Assembly: GCF_003130255.1 (NCBI RefSeq)
Contig: NZ_NRCN01000001.1
Coordinates: 1,792,501 to 1,856,500, forward strand
Source of the DNA: Aggregatibacter kilianii
GTDB taxonomy: Bacteria; Pseudomonadota; Gammaproteobacteria; Enterobacterales; Pasteurellaceae
Direction of reading: 5' to 3'
Length of the DNA: 64,000 nt
Numbering within the stretch: the first letter of the stretch is position 1; each line of letters opens with the position of its first letter. A program made the translations under genes and the position numbers. Shown here one piece after another: positions 17,854-25,585 of the stretch. The notes beneath the pieces were generated by a model. The model did no database searches and was not told where the DNA came from. It worked only from the letters and a program-made list of their open reading frames with translations.

Positions 17854-19392
17854 ATGAATAAGTATTTAGAAAAAACATGTCTTAAAGTACCAAATCATTA
17901 CAAAGTACTGCAAATGGGAGGTTTATCCTGTATTTTAGCAATTTTAATTTACTATATAGTAAATAAATATACTCCTGAACTATTCCGGATAAATGGATTT
18001 TGGACTTTAGCAATCCTCATAATCTCTGCTCCGGTTGCATTTATTATTTGGCATTTTAGAGATCAAAATGTAAATCATCAGATTGAGAATCAAAGGAAAG
18101 ATATTAACTTAAAAGAGTTCCAGAAGCTTGCAGAGTGGGTGAGTGGAATTAATTTAATTGAAGATAAATTCATAGAAAAGGAAAAAAAGGAAAAAAATGA
18201 GGAAGATATTATAGAAATAAGCAGAGAGTATATTAGACCTTCGCAAGATAGAAGTATTTATACAATTAGTAAAACTGATAGCGCTATAGCATTACAAGTA
18301 TCTGCGATTTATAGCTTATTGCCTTTTTATAGAGGAGATTATGGAGATTCTTTTAGAACATCGTCTTTAAATTTATTGTTATCTTTGTGGAAGATTTTGC
18401 AAAACGATGAGTTGTCTCAATTGATTTATTTAAGGAATGAGTTCGTAGAATTAGTTAATAGAACTAAAAGTTATAATGGTAGTGGGAATATATTGAGTGA
18501 TTATAATGGAGTTATTTATCATTTGAAAGAAAAGGCTCATAGTCCGATAGGTATAGCAATTACTCAGGTTTTATTATCTGATGGTGGAACTAATTTAATT
18601 AAATTTCCAGAGGTTTTCCCTGGTCTTTGTTTAGCTGGTATGGATTTTAAATTACCCGGATTAAAACCTGAAGTCTTAGATATATTTAGTTGTATAGATG
18701 ATTATTCAAATATAAATTTACAGGGTGCCAATTTAGTTGGAGCAAAATTTAAAGGTAAGTTCATTTTTAGTGATCTGTCTGGAGCTAACTTAACAGATGC
18801 TAATATTCTTAAAGGTAGTAATTTTGAGGGTTCATTTTTTACAAAATCTGAATTAACTAATATTAATATTGAAGATTCGAATTTTAATGATTCATATGTA
18901 TTATATTCTATATTGTCCGGTAAGGTTTCAATGTCTTCATTTAAAAGTAGTTTCTTAATTGGAAATAATATGGATAATTTAGATGTTGATAAGTCAGATT
19001 TTTCAGGTGGAATATTTGAAAATTCTTTGCTATCAGGATGCAGTTTTAAATATACAGATTTAAGAAAAGTATTTTTTGGCAGTGAGCGCTTTCAAAAAAG
19101 CGAGTATATAAATTTATTTAATTTTCCTAAATCATTTTATGGTTCTATAATTAATTATGATAATTTACTTGAATTGGAAAAGGCTGATGAAGAAATAAAA
19201 ATGAAACTCTCTAATGGTGGGTTAATTTATTTGTTTTATGATAATAAGAATTTTAGTTATGTTCCATGTCAGAGGATTTCTTTAAAGAACGATAATGAAT
19301 GCTATGATTATATTATAGAAAGTGAGAGGGTTCTGGATGTGGAAAAGATAAAAAATAATAATCCATCTTGGAAAATTGAGATTCAGCAATAA
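17854..19392 (+). CDS. Membrane-anchored pentapeptide-repeat protein
   Basis: 512 residues with two N-terminal membrane helices (about 21-37 and 47-66), a charged cytoplasmic region containing a Lys/Glu-rich stretch (about 108-120), and from about residue 288 a series of pentapeptide repeats of A(D/N)LxX type (LQGANLVGAKF, LSGANLTDANI and decayed copies to about 405). Such repeats fold as a right-handed beta helix; the role here is unknown. The gene is much more AT-rich than the hyp genes and sits between two 81-bp direct repeats, so it looks acquired. Its start has AAGGAT upstream. Membrane pentapeptide proteins occur in some defence systems, but nothing here proves that. Confidence 0.8.
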   Translation: MNKYLEKTCLKVPNHYKVLQMGGLSCILAILIYYIVNKYTPELFRINGFWTLAILIISAPVAFIIWHFRDQNVNHQIENQRKDINLKEFQKLAEWVSGINLIEDKFIEKEKKEKNEEDIIEISREYIRPSQDRSIYTISKTDSAIALQVSAIYSLLPFYRGDYGDSFRTSSLNLLLSLWKILQNDELSQLIYLRNEFVELVNRTKSYNGSGNILSDYNGVIYHLKEKAHSPIGIAITQVLLSDGGTNLIKFPEVFPGLCLAGMDFKLPGLKPEVLDIFSCIDDYSNINLQGANLVGAKFKGKFIFSDLSGANLTDANILKGSNFEGSFFTKSELTNINIEDSNFNDSYVLYSILSGKVSMSSFKSSFLIGNNMDNLDVDKSDFSGGIFENSLLSGCSFKYTDLRKVFFGSERFQKSEYINLFNFPKSFYGSIINYDNLLELEKADEEIKMKLSNGGLIYLFYDNKNFSYVPCQRISLKNDNECYDYIIESERVLDVEKIKNNNPSWKIEIQQ

Positions 19393-19535
19393 TATTTATA
19401 ATTAATAGATTGTGGCTCCTGATAGCACCTCCAATAGCTCTCCCCTCCCTGCGTGTGCTGTAATTTTATGATGGTTCAAGCGTTCACGCGTGGACCCAAA
19501 GAAGCACCAGCGTGGACGCTGGCGCTATCAAAGGG

Positions 19536-19616
19536 GCCGTTGCCGAGGATTTGTTAGGTTGTTCTACTTTCTTGCTTGTGCAAGAAAGTAGCAAAGAACA
19601 CACCTTATCGATAGCG
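19536..19616 (+). repeat. 81-bp direct repeat, right copy
   Basis: It matches 17644-17724 at 80 of 81 positions by eye, including what would be the last codons and stop of hypE. It is therefore a displaced copy of the hypE 3' end with the same 12-bp hairpin, downstream of the inserted pentapeptide gene. Confidence 0.9.
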
Positions 19617-19678
19617 CGCGTCTCCCGACGCGTGCTAAAAACAAAAGATAAGGCACGCGTCGGGAGACGTGCGCCATC
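19610..19678. repeat. 69-bp palindromic repeat, copy 1
   Basis: Two 26-nt arms, left beginning GATAGCGCGCGTCTCCC and right ending GACGTGCGCCATC, pair at about 24 of 26 positions around a 17-nt A-rich loop. A nearly identical copy is at 23032-23100, and decayed relatives occur throughout 20.3-25.6 kb. Confidence 0.85.
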
Positions 19679-19864
19679 AGAGAACTCGCCACTGCGAGGC
19701 TCAAACAAAGCAAAATTTTCCTAAAAATGCCAAGTCGTTCGGGCAATTCATACGGGGCTTGTTTTATTTGAGCGTTATTGACGAAAAGGGTTAGGTGGAA
19801 TTTGGAATTGTTTTTTATGTGAAAAACATTGGGGATTTCGACCGCACTTCTAGATTTTTGTTTG

Positions 19865-19936
19865 GTAGGGACAGACTTTATGTCTGTCCTTATTTATATC
19901 ATCAGATTATCGGACAGGCATAAAGCCTGTCCCTAC
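19865..19936. repeat. 72-bp MITE-like inverted repeat
   Basis: The 25-nt arms GTAGGGACAGACTTTATG... and ...CATAAAGCCTGTCCCTAC pair at 23 of 25 positions. Each arm is itself a short palindrome. There is no coding content. It precedes the helix-hairpin-helix gene by 44 bp. Confidence 0.8.
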
Positions 19937-19980
19937 GAAAGTCCAAACGATCATATTGGTACTAGAGGGAGCCATAAAAC

Positions 19981-20280
19981 ATGAACCCATCCAAAGTCCA
20001 ACGGGATAAATTACACCAACTGACGAATTTGCCGAATGTAGGCAAGGCAGTTGCGGAAGATTTGCGGAAACTGGGGATTAACACACCGCAGGATTTGTTA
20101 GGGCGTGATGCCTATGCCATGTATTACACACTTTGCGAATTAACCGATATGCAGCATGATCCTTGTATGATAGACGTCTTTTTATCTTTAACTGATTTTA
20201 TCCAAGGAAACGATCCGAAGCCTTGGTCGGCGTTTACCGCACAGCGTAAGGCTTATTTATCGCAATTAAACAGACAATAA
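19981..20280 (+). CDS. Small helix-hairpin-helix protein (Cdd1/pathogenicity-locus type)
   Basis: 99 residues. The N-terminal half has a helix-hairpin-helix pattern (LTNLPNVGKAVAEDLRKLGI, then TPQDLLGRDAYAMYYTLC), typical of non-specific DNA-binding folds and of the small Cdd1-like family often named after pathogenicity loci. No catalytic motif is visible. The start is preceded by GAGGGAG at a rather long distance. Codon use is closer to the core genes than that of the AT-rich neighbours, so this may be an older resident of the hotspot. Confidence 0.75.
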   Translation: MNPSKVQRDKLHQLTNLPNVGKAVAEDLRKLGINTPQDLLGRDAYAMYYTLCELTDMQHDPCMIDVFLSLTDFIQGNDPKPWSAFTAQRKAYLSQLNRQ

Positions 20281-20310
20281 CGGCATTTGTTTTGATGCGA
20301 TTATCTTTTA

Positions 20311-20395
20311 CTGACGCGTGCCTTATTTCTAGTTTTCAGCACGCGTCAGGAGACGCGCGCTATCGAGGGAAAGCCCCGGCGTCCACGCCGGGGCT
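20311..20395. repeat. Two hairpins: decayed palindrome and GC-rich stem
   Basis: CTGACGCGTGC (20311-20321) pairs with GCACGCGTCAG (20339-20349) and is followed by GAGACGCGCGCTATC, one arm of the dispersed palindrome. Next, AGCCCCGGCG and CGCCGGGGCT form a perfect 10-bp stem at 20372-20395. Together they fill the gap between two convergent genes and may act as a terminator, though no T run is present. Confidence 0.7.
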
Positions 20396-20417
20396 GTTGG
20401 AGGCGACAAGAGGAAAT

Positions 20418-21239
20418 TTATTTTGACAATTTTTTGATTAATATCCCATTTTCATTAAAGTCTTGTTCAATATTTTTCTGATGGTTTACGTATGATTTTA
20501 TTTTGCCATTTGGATAAAAATATTTTGTATAAATAAAATTAGTGTTTTTAAGATAATTTACGCTTTCTAGTGTCCCTTGTTCATCATAATTTTCATAAAG
20601 ATCTTCCTTTACTCCATTTTGCACCGTTATATAGTGTTTTTGAGTTGGTTTTCCGTTGGTGTAGGAAATATAATTAACGTCCGAAAATATCCCCAATACT
20701 TCGTTAAACTTATCGGTGTCTATATAAAGCCTCTCTACTTTTCCTTTGTCAAAAGCCACCTTAATTTCATTATTTATATCATCCCATAAGCGATATTGTT
20801 TAATGTAACTTGGCGTACCTGTGGTTTCATAGTAATGATCTATTGTAATCCAGCGCTCCTCTCCGTTTTTTATAAATTTAATTATCTCCTTTTTGTGGTG
20901 GTTTTTAGGCGGTCTGGGTTTTATGTCGCCAGAGTATTCTTTCTCATAAAATAGCGTCTTTCCATCTGCAGTATTGGTACGTTTATAAATATCATATAGG
21001 GGTAACCCAAGTTCGGGTTCGTATTCTCCCGTTGCTTTAATGTCAAATTGATAAGATAACTCTAAACTCCCTGTCTGTTTCCCGGTTAAGTCCGGTCTAG
21101 GGGAATAAGTTTTGGTTACTTGGTTATCTTCTTTAATTTTATTTTGCTTTTTTGTTGAATTGACTAATTCAACACCTATCGTTTCAAATGAAATGATGAT
21201 AGTCATAAAAAATAAGGCAAAATTTTTTAATATTTTCAT
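20418..21239 (-). CDS. Exported protein with C-terminal YwqK/MORN-like repeats, function unknown
   Basis: 273 residues starting MKILKNFALFFMTIIISF, a probable signal peptide or anchor. The middle is Lys/Tyr/Asp-rich. The C-terminal third has repeats of the form YDEQGTLESVNYL, YFYPNGKIKSYVN and FNENGILIKK, which resemble the YwqK variant of MORN repeats seen in some toxin-immunity contexts. It is AT-rich relative to the hyp genes. I do not recognise a specific family. A palindromic repeat lies just upstream of the start. Confidence 0.65.
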   Translation of the reverse strand: MKILKNFALFFMTIIISFETIGVELVNSTKKQNKIKEDNQVTKTYSPRPDLTGKQTGSLELSYQFDIKATGEYEPELGLPLYDIYKRTNTADGKTLFYEKEYSGDIKPRPPKNHHKKEIIKFIKNGEERWITIDHYYETTGTPSYIKQYRLWDDINNEIKVAFDKGKVERLYIDTDKFNEVLGIFSDVNYISYTNGKPTQKHYITVQNGVKEDLYENYDEQGTLESVNYLKNTNFIYTKYFYPNGKIKSYVNHQKNIEQDFNENGILIKKLSK

Positions 21240-21264
21240 AAATGTTTTTTTCTCCTATGGTTCC

Positions 21265-21337
21265 AATAGCGCACGCTTCCCAGCCTGTGCTGTAACCATA
21301 TGGTATTTTAGATACACGCTAGGAAACGCGCTATTGA
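21265..21337. repeat. Decayed palindromic repeat
   Basis: It begins ATAGCGCACGCTTCCCAG and ends AGGAAACGCGCTATTGATG, the same ends as the elements at 22101-22172 and 24478-24548. Pairing of the arms is imperfect. It separates two minus-strand accessory genes. Confidence 0.7.
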
Positions 21338-21401
21338 TGGCATGAATCTCGGCGTTATTAGGAACTATGAGGTGGTTTTACTACATCACCGATTTGGATA
21401 T

Positions 21402-21887
21402 TTATCCCCGCCTAAAAATCACGGCCAAATCATTCGGGCTAAATCGCCATCCGTCTAGGTCACCTTCAGCCAATGCGTTATAGCACCATTCGGAACAAAA
21501 ATATTTTGACCGTTTTTGTTTGATACCAATCACTATGCCGATAGCTCCCCACCAGTCGTATTTCATGCCTTTCGTTTGGAAGAAATAATTCAAGATTTGG
21601 TTCGGATCTGCGTTACGTAATTCAATTAAGTCCCACTTGCCGCTCATCATGTCGATTTCTTTACAGCGCACACCGCCATCTTGTACAGACGACGAAAAGC
21701 ATTGGTATATTGTCTCCTGTTTATGGTGGTCGCCACCGGTGGGTTTAATTTTCTCAATAACAAGCTCACAATGGGAATATTTGCCCTTTGTAAGAAAGCG
21801 TGTTATTGCGTCAGTCGCCGCTTTTAGCGGTTCTTTTCGAAAAGAACGTTTGTGTTTGTATAACGCCAAATAAACTTTATCAGTCAT
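21402..21887 (-). CDS. Permuted papain-like (NlpC/P60-type, YiiX-like) protein
   Basis: The ATG at 21887 is chosen because GGAGG lies 8 bases upstream. A frame to 22004 lacks such a site. The 161 residues begin MTDKVYLALYKHKR. A conserved-looking His lies in KYSHCELVI and a Cys in YFCSEWCYNAL. This His-before-Cys order is that of circularly permuted NlpC/P60 enzymes, which cleave peptide or acyl bonds. There is no signal peptide, so an intracellular or phage-type role is possible. Substrate unknown. Confidence 0.65.
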   Translation of the reverse strand: MTDKVYLALYKHKRSFRKEPLKAATDAITRFLTKGKYSHCELVIEKIKPTGGDHHKQETIYQCFSSSVQDGGVRCKEIDMMSGKWDLIELRNADPNQILNYFFQTKGMKYDWWGAIGIVIGIKQKRSKYFCSEWCYNALAEGDLDGWRFSPNDLAVIFRRG

Positions 21888-22058
21888 ATTGTAATCCTCC
21901 GGTAGGTTATTCATTTGTTTGCTAGTATCGCGATAAATTGTCTGTATTTGCTCAAGCGTTAAATTTTCGTGCCGAAACTTATATTTCCCCCTCTGTCGGT
22001 ACATGTTTATAAGCGCTATTTATAATCATCAATGTTATCAAAATACCTCTAAAAAACT

Positions 22059-22097
22059 ACCGCACTTTACGCATTTTTTCTTGCATAATCTGCCGCT
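22059..22097 (-). repeat. 39-bp copy of the aroE-like gene 3' end
   Basis: Identical to 24580-24618, which holds the last codons, stop and uptake sequence of the aroE-like gene. Here it stands alone, downstream of the ANT(6)-like gene. Palindromic repeats lie next to the right end of this copy (22101) and next to the left end of the other (24548). Confidence 0.9.
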
Positions 22098-22100
22098 CCC

Positions 22101-22172
22101 CGATAGCGCACGCTTCCCAGCGTGTGCTGTAACACATTGATATCAGGGAACGCGTTAGGAAATATGCGCCAT
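22101..22172. repeat. Palindromic repeat
   Basis: The left end GATAGCGCACGCTTCCCAGC is the same as at 24478. The right end reads GAACGCGTTAGGAAATATGCGCC. The arms pair imperfectly. It belongs to the hotspot's family of dispersed palindromes. Confidence 0.7.
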
Positions 22173-22187
22173 CTCTAGCGCTGAAAA

Positions 22188-23009
22188 TCAATCTATCAGT
22201 TCTAACTTTTCCTTGGTATATTCCAGCATCTTTTCTGCTGTTTCTTTGTCATAGGAGAAGCCGGTTTTGTGAGAAAAGGACTGGGCTTCTTGGTGGAAGA
22301 ATATTTGGGTAGCCAACAGGGATTGAGTGAGATTCTCTTGGTTGGAGAAGTCAAACAGCGCTACGAGAGCCTTCTCTTTTTCAGCAGGCAAATACTGAAA
22401 GAGGTATTTGTAATTTTTGCCGACATCTACCGATCCCTTATCTGCTGCTACCTGCCAGGCTAAAAGTTTGAGCAATTCTTTCTGACAAATTTCATAGAGA
22501 TGATCCGCGGCATAGATTAATTGATGGCGGCGAATGCCTTTGACCACATAGGCTGATACCCACCAAAATTCATTGCAGGATTTTTCAAAATCAGTCGCAG
22601 TCGCTGGTGCCGTCCAATAGCGTTGGGGAGCAGGCGCATGGGCCTGAAAGAGCCCGTGAGGGTCGGTCAGCACTGTGAAATCCGCTTCGCTATCCAGCCA
22701 CTCTTTAATATGTTCCTTGGGACAGAGAGTCAGATCAATCCGATTGCCATCTTCAAAGAGCATAAGAAAGAGCCGGCGATGTTCTAGGGAAATATGCTGC
22801 TCAATCATCCGTTTACCAAACCGGTCTAGCCAAGCGAGGTCGTCTACGAGACTATCCAAATTTTCTACGAGGTAGACCACATCATAGTCTTGGAACTCAT
22901 CCTTTAATGCCTTGGGAGTGGCCCGCGAACCGGACAAGGCGACGGCGTCAACTTGCAAGACCTTGGCGGTTTGTAAAATCACATCAAGTATTTCAGTTTC
23001 AGTTCTCAT
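22188..23009 (-). CDS. Aminoglycoside 6-adenylyltransferase-like protein (ANT(6) family)
   Basis: The ATG at 23009 has GGAGGGG upstream and gives 273 residues. The nucleotidyltransferase motif is SGSRATPKALKDEFQDYDVVY (Gly-Ser then DxD-like Asp pair), followed by RIDLTLCP with a third acidic residue and the family's FWWVSAYVVKGI region. This matches the streptomycin adenylyltransferase (ANT(6)/AadK) family, which AMP-modifies streptomycin. The family is mainly known from Gram-positive bacteria, so transfer is likely. Whether it confers resistance cannot be told from the sequence. A copy of the 69-bp palindrome starts 23 bp upstream of its ATG. Confidence 0.85.
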   Translation of the reverse strand: MRTETEILDVILQTAKVLQVDAVALSGSRATPKALKDEFQDYDVVYLVENLDSLVDDLAWLDRFGKRMIEQHISLEHRRLFLMLFEDGNRIDLTLCPKEHIKEWLDSEADFTVLTDPHGLFQAHAPAPQRYWTAPATATDFEKSCNEFWWVSAYVVKGIRRHQLIYAADHLYEICQKELLKLLAWQVAADKGSVDVGKNYKYLFQYLPAEKEKALVALFDFSNQENLTQSLLATQIFFHQEAQSFSHKTGFSYDKETAEKMLEYTKEKLELID

Positions 23010-23346
23010 GTAACCCCTCCGATGGAGCATCGATAGCGCGCGTCTCCCGACGCGTGCTAAAAACAAAAGATAAGGCTCGCGTCGGGAGACGCGCGCCATC
23101 GGAGTGGCTCAAACAAAGCGAAATTTTCCTAAAAATGCCAAGTCGTTCGGGCAATTTATACGAAGTTCGTTTTATTTGAGCGTTATTAGTTAAAAAGTGT
23201 GGTGGGATTTTAGATTGTTTTTTGCAGTGAAAAACGTTTGGGATTTCAACCACACTTTTGTACTTTAAATTCCGTGATGGTTCAAAAGCGTCCACGCTTG
23301 TACCCAAAGAAGCACCGGCGTGTGCGCTGGCGCTATTGGAGATAAT
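23010..23346. other. Gene-free repeat mosaic upstream of the ANT(6)-like gene
   Basis: 337 bp made of the 69-bp palindrome (23032-23100), about 150 bp that match 19690-19850 with scattered changes, including a degenerate uptake sequence pair (CCACACTTTTG), and a second decayed palindrome (about 23272-23338) resembling 19465-19530. Confidence 0.75.
23032..23100. repeat. 69-bp palindromic repeat, copy 2
   Basis: Arms of 26 nt around an A-rich loop, differing from 19610-19678 at only a few positions. The flanking ~150 bp on the right are also shared, so the duplicated unit is larger than the palindrome. Confidence 0.85.
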
Positions 23347-24432
23347 TTAGGATAAATTATCATTTTTCTCTTTGCTGCTGTTTTCTTCACATTTAACGTC
23401 ACCTTGATATAGTTCAATATTTTTATTTGATATTTCATAATACTTTAGGTACTGTTGAGGTGCCTTGTTATCTTCAGTAAAGATATATTTTTCTCCAGAA
23501 TTAAACATTAATTTCACACAATAAATATTAGTTCCCTTAACTGGATTGCTTAGCTTTATCCCTTGTTTTGAAATAAATTCCGTATCTATAATATAAGGTT
23601 TGGTCGTTTTATCGACCTTACCTAAAATAGAAAGTAATGTATAGCTAAAATTAGTCTCGAATAATTGAGATGGGGCTGTTATAGAAAATATTGTTAATGT
23701 AATTGAGAAAAGAATTTTAGGCAAGATGTCTTTAAATTTCCGATCTTTTATATCTATAGTTATAAAATTTCCTAATACACTAGAAAATATCATTGAAAGC
23801 ATTATAAATAAAATGTAATTATCTGTATGGTTATAAGAGGCTTTGTATATAAAATAAAAGGGTGTGAATATAAATATTATTGGATATATTAAAATTGCTA
23901 TATGAGTTAGGACGCGAAATATTAATGAATCTGGATAATATTTTTTGATTTTTTTATAGATTGAATATGATAGGTATCCCCAAGTTAATGTTATTAAAAC
24001 TGGATTGAACCAAATAGAATAGTAATTGTTTTCTTTGTTTTTACATATATAGTAGTGCAGTAGTAGAAACAAAAATGTTACAATGTTTAGAATGTAATTT
24101 AGTATCAATGGGTTGGATTTTTTGTTTATTCTATTTTTATTATTTTCTTCTTTTAAAATATAAATATTCATAAATGAAAGGAAATGAGATAGGAACCATA
24201 TGTAAAAAATAAATATAAACCAAGATAATGATATTGATGCAAAATCTGTTACTGTAAAAGATGATAATAAACTTACATGATTTATTGATTTTAAGTAGAT
24301 AAATGCCGTGACTCCGCCTAATAATATACTTGCCATTGATATAATAGGCAAAATAACATTAACTATGTTATATATGCTTTGGTAGTTATTATGTTGGTTA
24401 AGAATTTTTACATTTCTTCTCATTATAATCAT
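23347..24432 (-). CDS. Polytopic membrane protein of unknown function
   Basis: 361 residues with roughly nine or ten hydrophobic helices between about 25 and 270, then a soluble C-terminal tail of about 90 residues (from YIIDTEFISK) ending in a Glu/Lys/Asn-rich stretch. It is very AT-rich. No family motif is recognised. It lies alone between palindromic repeats on the minus strand, like the other accessory genes here. The ATG at 24432 has only a weak GGAATAA site. A second ATG four codons in could also be used. Confidence 0.6.
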   Translation of the reverse strand: MIIMRRNVKILNQHNNYQSIYNIVNVILPIISMASILLGGVTAFIYLKSINHVSLLSSFTVTDFASISLSWFIFIFYIWFLSHFLSFMNIYILKEENNKNRINKKSNPLILNYILNIVTFLFLLLHYYICKNKENNYYSIWFNPVLITLTWGYLSYSIYKKIKKYYPDSLIFRVLTHIAILIYPIIFIFTPFYFIYKASYNHTDNYILFIMLSMIFSSVLGNFITIDIKDRKFKDILPKILFSITLTIFSITAPSQLFETNFSYTLLSILGKVDKTTKPYIIDTEFISKQGIKLSNPVKGTNIYCVKLMFNSGEKYIFTEDNKAPQQYLKYYEISNKNIELYQGDVKCEENSSKEKNDNLS

Positions 24433-24459
24433 AGTTTATTCCTTATTTTTCCTCTGATA

Positions 24460-24548
24460 GCTCACGATTCCCAGTCCGATAGCGCACGCTTCCCAGCGTG
24501 TGCTGTAACTTCTTGAGATTAAAGGCACAGGTTATGAAACGTGCGCCA
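24460..24548. repeat. Palindromic repeat cluster downstream of the aroE-like gene
   Basis: A partial left end (GATAGCTCACGATTCCCAG) is followed by a fuller one (GATAGCGCACGCTTCCCAGC, the same as at 22102) and a right end ATGAAACGTGCGCC, giving a nested element. Confidence 0.65.
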
Positions 24549-24587
24549 GCAAGATATTTAAAAAACACTTCCAATCCCCACCGCACT

Positions 24588-25403
24588 TTACGCATTTTTT
24601 CTTGCATAATCTGCCGCTTCGGCAATAAGTTCTTCGCTTGGTCTTTTACCGGTGTAGAGTTCGAATTGCTCAACAGCTTGTAACACAATCACTTCGGCGC
24701 CGGAGATGGTTTGTTTACCTAAGGATTGGGCGGTTTTGATTAATGGCGTGTTGGCAGGTTGGGCAACCACATCAAATGCGGTTTTGGCTTGACGGATCAT
24801 GGCTTCCGGGAAGGCGAGATCGAATGCCTCTTTGCCACCTTTCATGCCGATTGGTGTAACGTTAATGAGAATGTCTGCAGTTTGTTTGTCGAGAGAAGAT
24901 ATGTAATCGTAGCCATAAAGTGCGGCTAAATATTTGCCTGTTTTTTCGTTGCGGGCGAAGATGTTGAGTTTTTCAAAGCCTGAATACTTAAACGCCGCCA
25001 CGACCGCTTTTGCCATGCCACCACTGCCGTGCACGATCACGCGGTCGTTCTTATTTAATTGGTATTTCTCGATAAGCTTAACAATGGCCATGTAGTCGGT
25101 GTTGTAGGCGCGTAAAACACCGTTGTCATTGACGATAGTATTGACCGATTCAATGGCTTGCGCGGAGGGTGAGATCTCGTCTAAAAACGGCATGCAACTT
25201 TCTTTGAACGGCATAGACACAGCACTTCCACGAATGCCTAAGGCACGAATGCCTTTTACGGCGTGTTCGATATCGTTAGTGGTGAAGGCTTTGTAAATGA
25301 AATTCAAGCCGAGTTTTTGATAAAGATAATTGTGAAATGTGGTGCCGAAGTTGCCGGGACGACCGGAGAGGGACATACAGAGTTGGGTATCTTTGTTAAG
25401 CAT
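24588..25403 (-). CDS. Shikimate dehydrogenase-like protein (AroE paralogue, SdhL type)
   Basis: 271 residues from the ATG at 25403, which has GGGAGG upstream. The first part carries the substrate-binding SLSGRPGNFGTTFHNYLY and the catalytic Lys in SMPFKES. The NADP-binding glycine motif is VHGSGGMAKAVVAAF. The protein belongs to the AroE superfamily, but the short divergent sequence resembles the Haemophilus shikimate-dehydrogenase-like group rather than true AroE, so the substrate is uncertain. Its 3' end (39 bp) is duplicated at 22059-22097. Confidence 0.85.
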   Translation of the reverse strand: MLNKDTQLCMSLSGRPGNFGTTFHNYLYQKLGLNFIYKAFTTNDIEHAVKGIRALGIRGSAVSMPFKESCMPFLDEISPSAQAIESVNTIVNDNGVLRAYNTDYMAIVKLIEKYQLNKNDRVIVHGSGGMAKAVVAAFKYSGFEKLNIFARNEKTGKYLAALYGYDYISSLDKQTADILINVTPIGMKGGKEAFDLAFPEAMIRQAKTAFDVVAQPANTPLIKTAQSLGKQTISGAEVIVLQAVEQFELYTGKRPSEELIAEAADYARKNA

Positions 25404-25532
25404 AGGAAGCCTCCCGTTTATAGATAAAGAAATGATGTGATGAGTATAGCAGATGGCAGGTAAAACGTTTGGAAAACCGACCGCACTTTCATAAATCATA
25501 TTCCCATTGATGGTGTTGTCCCCTGACACTAT

Positions 25533-25585
25533 AAATGGCGCACGTCTCCTGACGCGTGCCATTTACTGGTTTAGTTCGGCATGCG
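25533..25585. repeat. Palindromic repeat adjoining and entering the hypF 3' end
   Basis: GGCGCACGTCTCCTGACGCGTGCC and an arm GGCATGCGTCAGC, which runs a few bases past 25585 over the hypF stop codon, form an imperfect palindrome. The hypF stop TGA and its last codons are therefore part of the repeat. Confidence 0.7.

Larger units (their letters stand above)
19393..19980. other. Gene-free repeat mosaic between two accessory genes
   Basis: These 588 bp hold no gene. In order they carry a decayed palindromic repeat (about 19420-19530, including a GCGTGGACGCTGGCGC-type arm), the right 81-bp repeat, a 69-bp palindrome (19610-19678), a stretch of about 150 bp also found at 23101-23260, an uptake sequence near 19840 and a 72-bp inverted repeat (19865-19936). 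Confidence 0.75.
21888..22187. other. Gene-free segment with a displaced aroE-like 3' end and a palindrome
   Basis: About 300 bp without a gene. It contains a 39-bp duplicate of the 3' end of the aroE-like gene (22059-22097) and a palindromic repeat (about 22101-22172) with ends GATAGCGCACGCTTCCC and AATATGCGCCATC. Confidence 0.7.

Noticed and set aside
19484-23307. Short open frames within the repeats (ARVSRR..., RVGRRA... peptides)
   Set aside because: They are translations of the palindromic repeat arms, recur with each copy, and have no ribosome sites.
25404-25562. N-terminal extension of the aroE-like gene to 25562
   Set aside because: The extension is a translation of repeat DNA. The ATG at 25403 has GGGAGG upstream and begins the conserved part.
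19393-25585. Palindromes between accessory genes as integron attC sites
   Set aside because: Cargo genes lie in both orientations, there is no integrase, and the RYYYAAC/GTTRRRY core sites of attC are not seen at the palindrome ends.
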